The notes beneath the pieces are model-generated. The model was not told the DNA's origin and did not search any database. It saw only the letters and a program-made list of their open reading frames with translations. 64,000 nucleotides of DNA, from the NCBI RefSeq assembly GCF_038592985.1, contig NZ_CP151951.1, positions 2,099,001-2,163,000 of the forward strand, given 5' to 3'. The DNA is from Paenibacillus sp. FSL R10-2782 (lineage in GTDB: Bacteria > Bacillota > Bacilli > Paenibacillales > Paenibacillaceae). The number at the start of each line of letters is the position of its first letter. Positions within the stretch are counted from its first letter, which is position 1. Positions 63,874 to 64,000 of this stretch are shown here, one piece after another. Both the position numbers and the translations under genes were made by a program.

Positions 63874-64000
63874 ATGACGACTACGGACAATAATGTATCC
63901 ACCAGTAACGTCTGGCCGAATTACAACGTGAATAACGTCAAAACGGCAAGCGCCAAGGATACCAAAACGATGGGTAAGGATCAATTTTTGAAAATTTTGA
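63874..64000 (+). CDS. flgD: Flagellar hook capping protein FlgD (partial)
   Basis: Only the first 42 codons are in the window; the gene runs past the right edge. The visible part starts TTTDNNVSTSNVWPNY and ends in KDTKTMGKDQFLKIL, where GKDQFLKIL is the conserved FlgD N-terminal motif. GGAGGTGAG precedes the ATG. Its place after fliK fits the standard operon. Confidence 0.92.
   Translation, partial: MTTTDNNVSTSNVWPNYNVNNVKTASAKDTKTMGKDQFLKIL

Noticed and set aside
1..64000. CRISPR arrays, prophage, tRNA or rRNA genes, toxin-antitoxin or defence systems
   Set aside because: Looked for throughout; no regularly spaced repeats, no phage or transposase genes and no defence domains were seen.

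Overview
The window looks like a chromosomal segment of a Paenibacillus-type Bacillota (inference, probably the P. polymyxa group). The evidence is moderate G+C, strong AGGAGG-type ribosome binding sites, frequent GTG/TTG starts, and the Bacillus-like gene order rsmD-coaD-ylbJ-ylbL-tmcAL-yceD-rpmF, fapR-plsX-fab-acpP-rnc-smc-ftsY, ylxM-ffh-rpsP-khpA-rimM-trmD-rplS-lepB-rbgA-rnhB, sucCD-dprA-topA-trmFO-hslVU, then the flagellar operon. No phage, CRISPR, tRNA or rRNA genes are visible.

Layout. 1-11.7 kb is accessory: a possible cut leftward gene at the edge, a MarR regulator with an FMN/quinone-type reductase, a GNAT acetyltransferase, a second MarR with a DegV protein, an MFS transporter with a GH42 beta-galactosidase and a divergent AraC regulator, a KimA-type potassium importer and a membrane acyltransferase behind a large palindrome. 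11.7-18 kb holds rsmD, coaD, the leftward ylbJ, a Lon-like PDZ protease, the leftward tmcAL, yceD and rpmF. 18-25 kb is the type II fatty acid operon (fapR, plsX, fabH, fabD, fabG, acpP, fabF) behind a recognisable FapR operator, ending in rnc. 25-37.9 kb holds smc, the SRP genes ftsY, ylxM and ffh, ribosomal protein and tRNA modification genes, lepB, rbgA and rnhB. 38-45 kb holds a FliK-like protein with an orphan FlhB C-terminal-domain protein, yraN, a nitroreductase behind a Fur-box-like site, a ComM-type ATPase, and the ohr/ohrR peroxide pair. 45-54.5 kb holds sucCD, dprA, topA, trmFO, hslV and hslU. 54.9-64 kb is the start of the flagellar operon flgB-flgC-fliE-F-G-H-I-J-ylxF-fliK-flgD, cut in flgD by the window end.

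The most unusual find is a dispersed non-coding repeat. Two full copies (37915-38032 and, inverted, 43550-43666) share perfect 14-bp terminal inverted repeats and an internal palindrome, and each is flanked by its own 5-bp direct repeat, as expected of a MITE-like mobile element. Diverged or half copies lie at about 4949-5057 and 11419-11455. Other points are several large palindromes in intergenic DNA (10154-10200, 22960-23042, 48878-48945), the absence of xerC/codV and codY from positions where Bacillus carries them, and an uncertain N-terminal nucleophile in HslV. Otherwise the core genes look intact and ordinary. All function calls rest on reading motifs and gene order; no database search was run.
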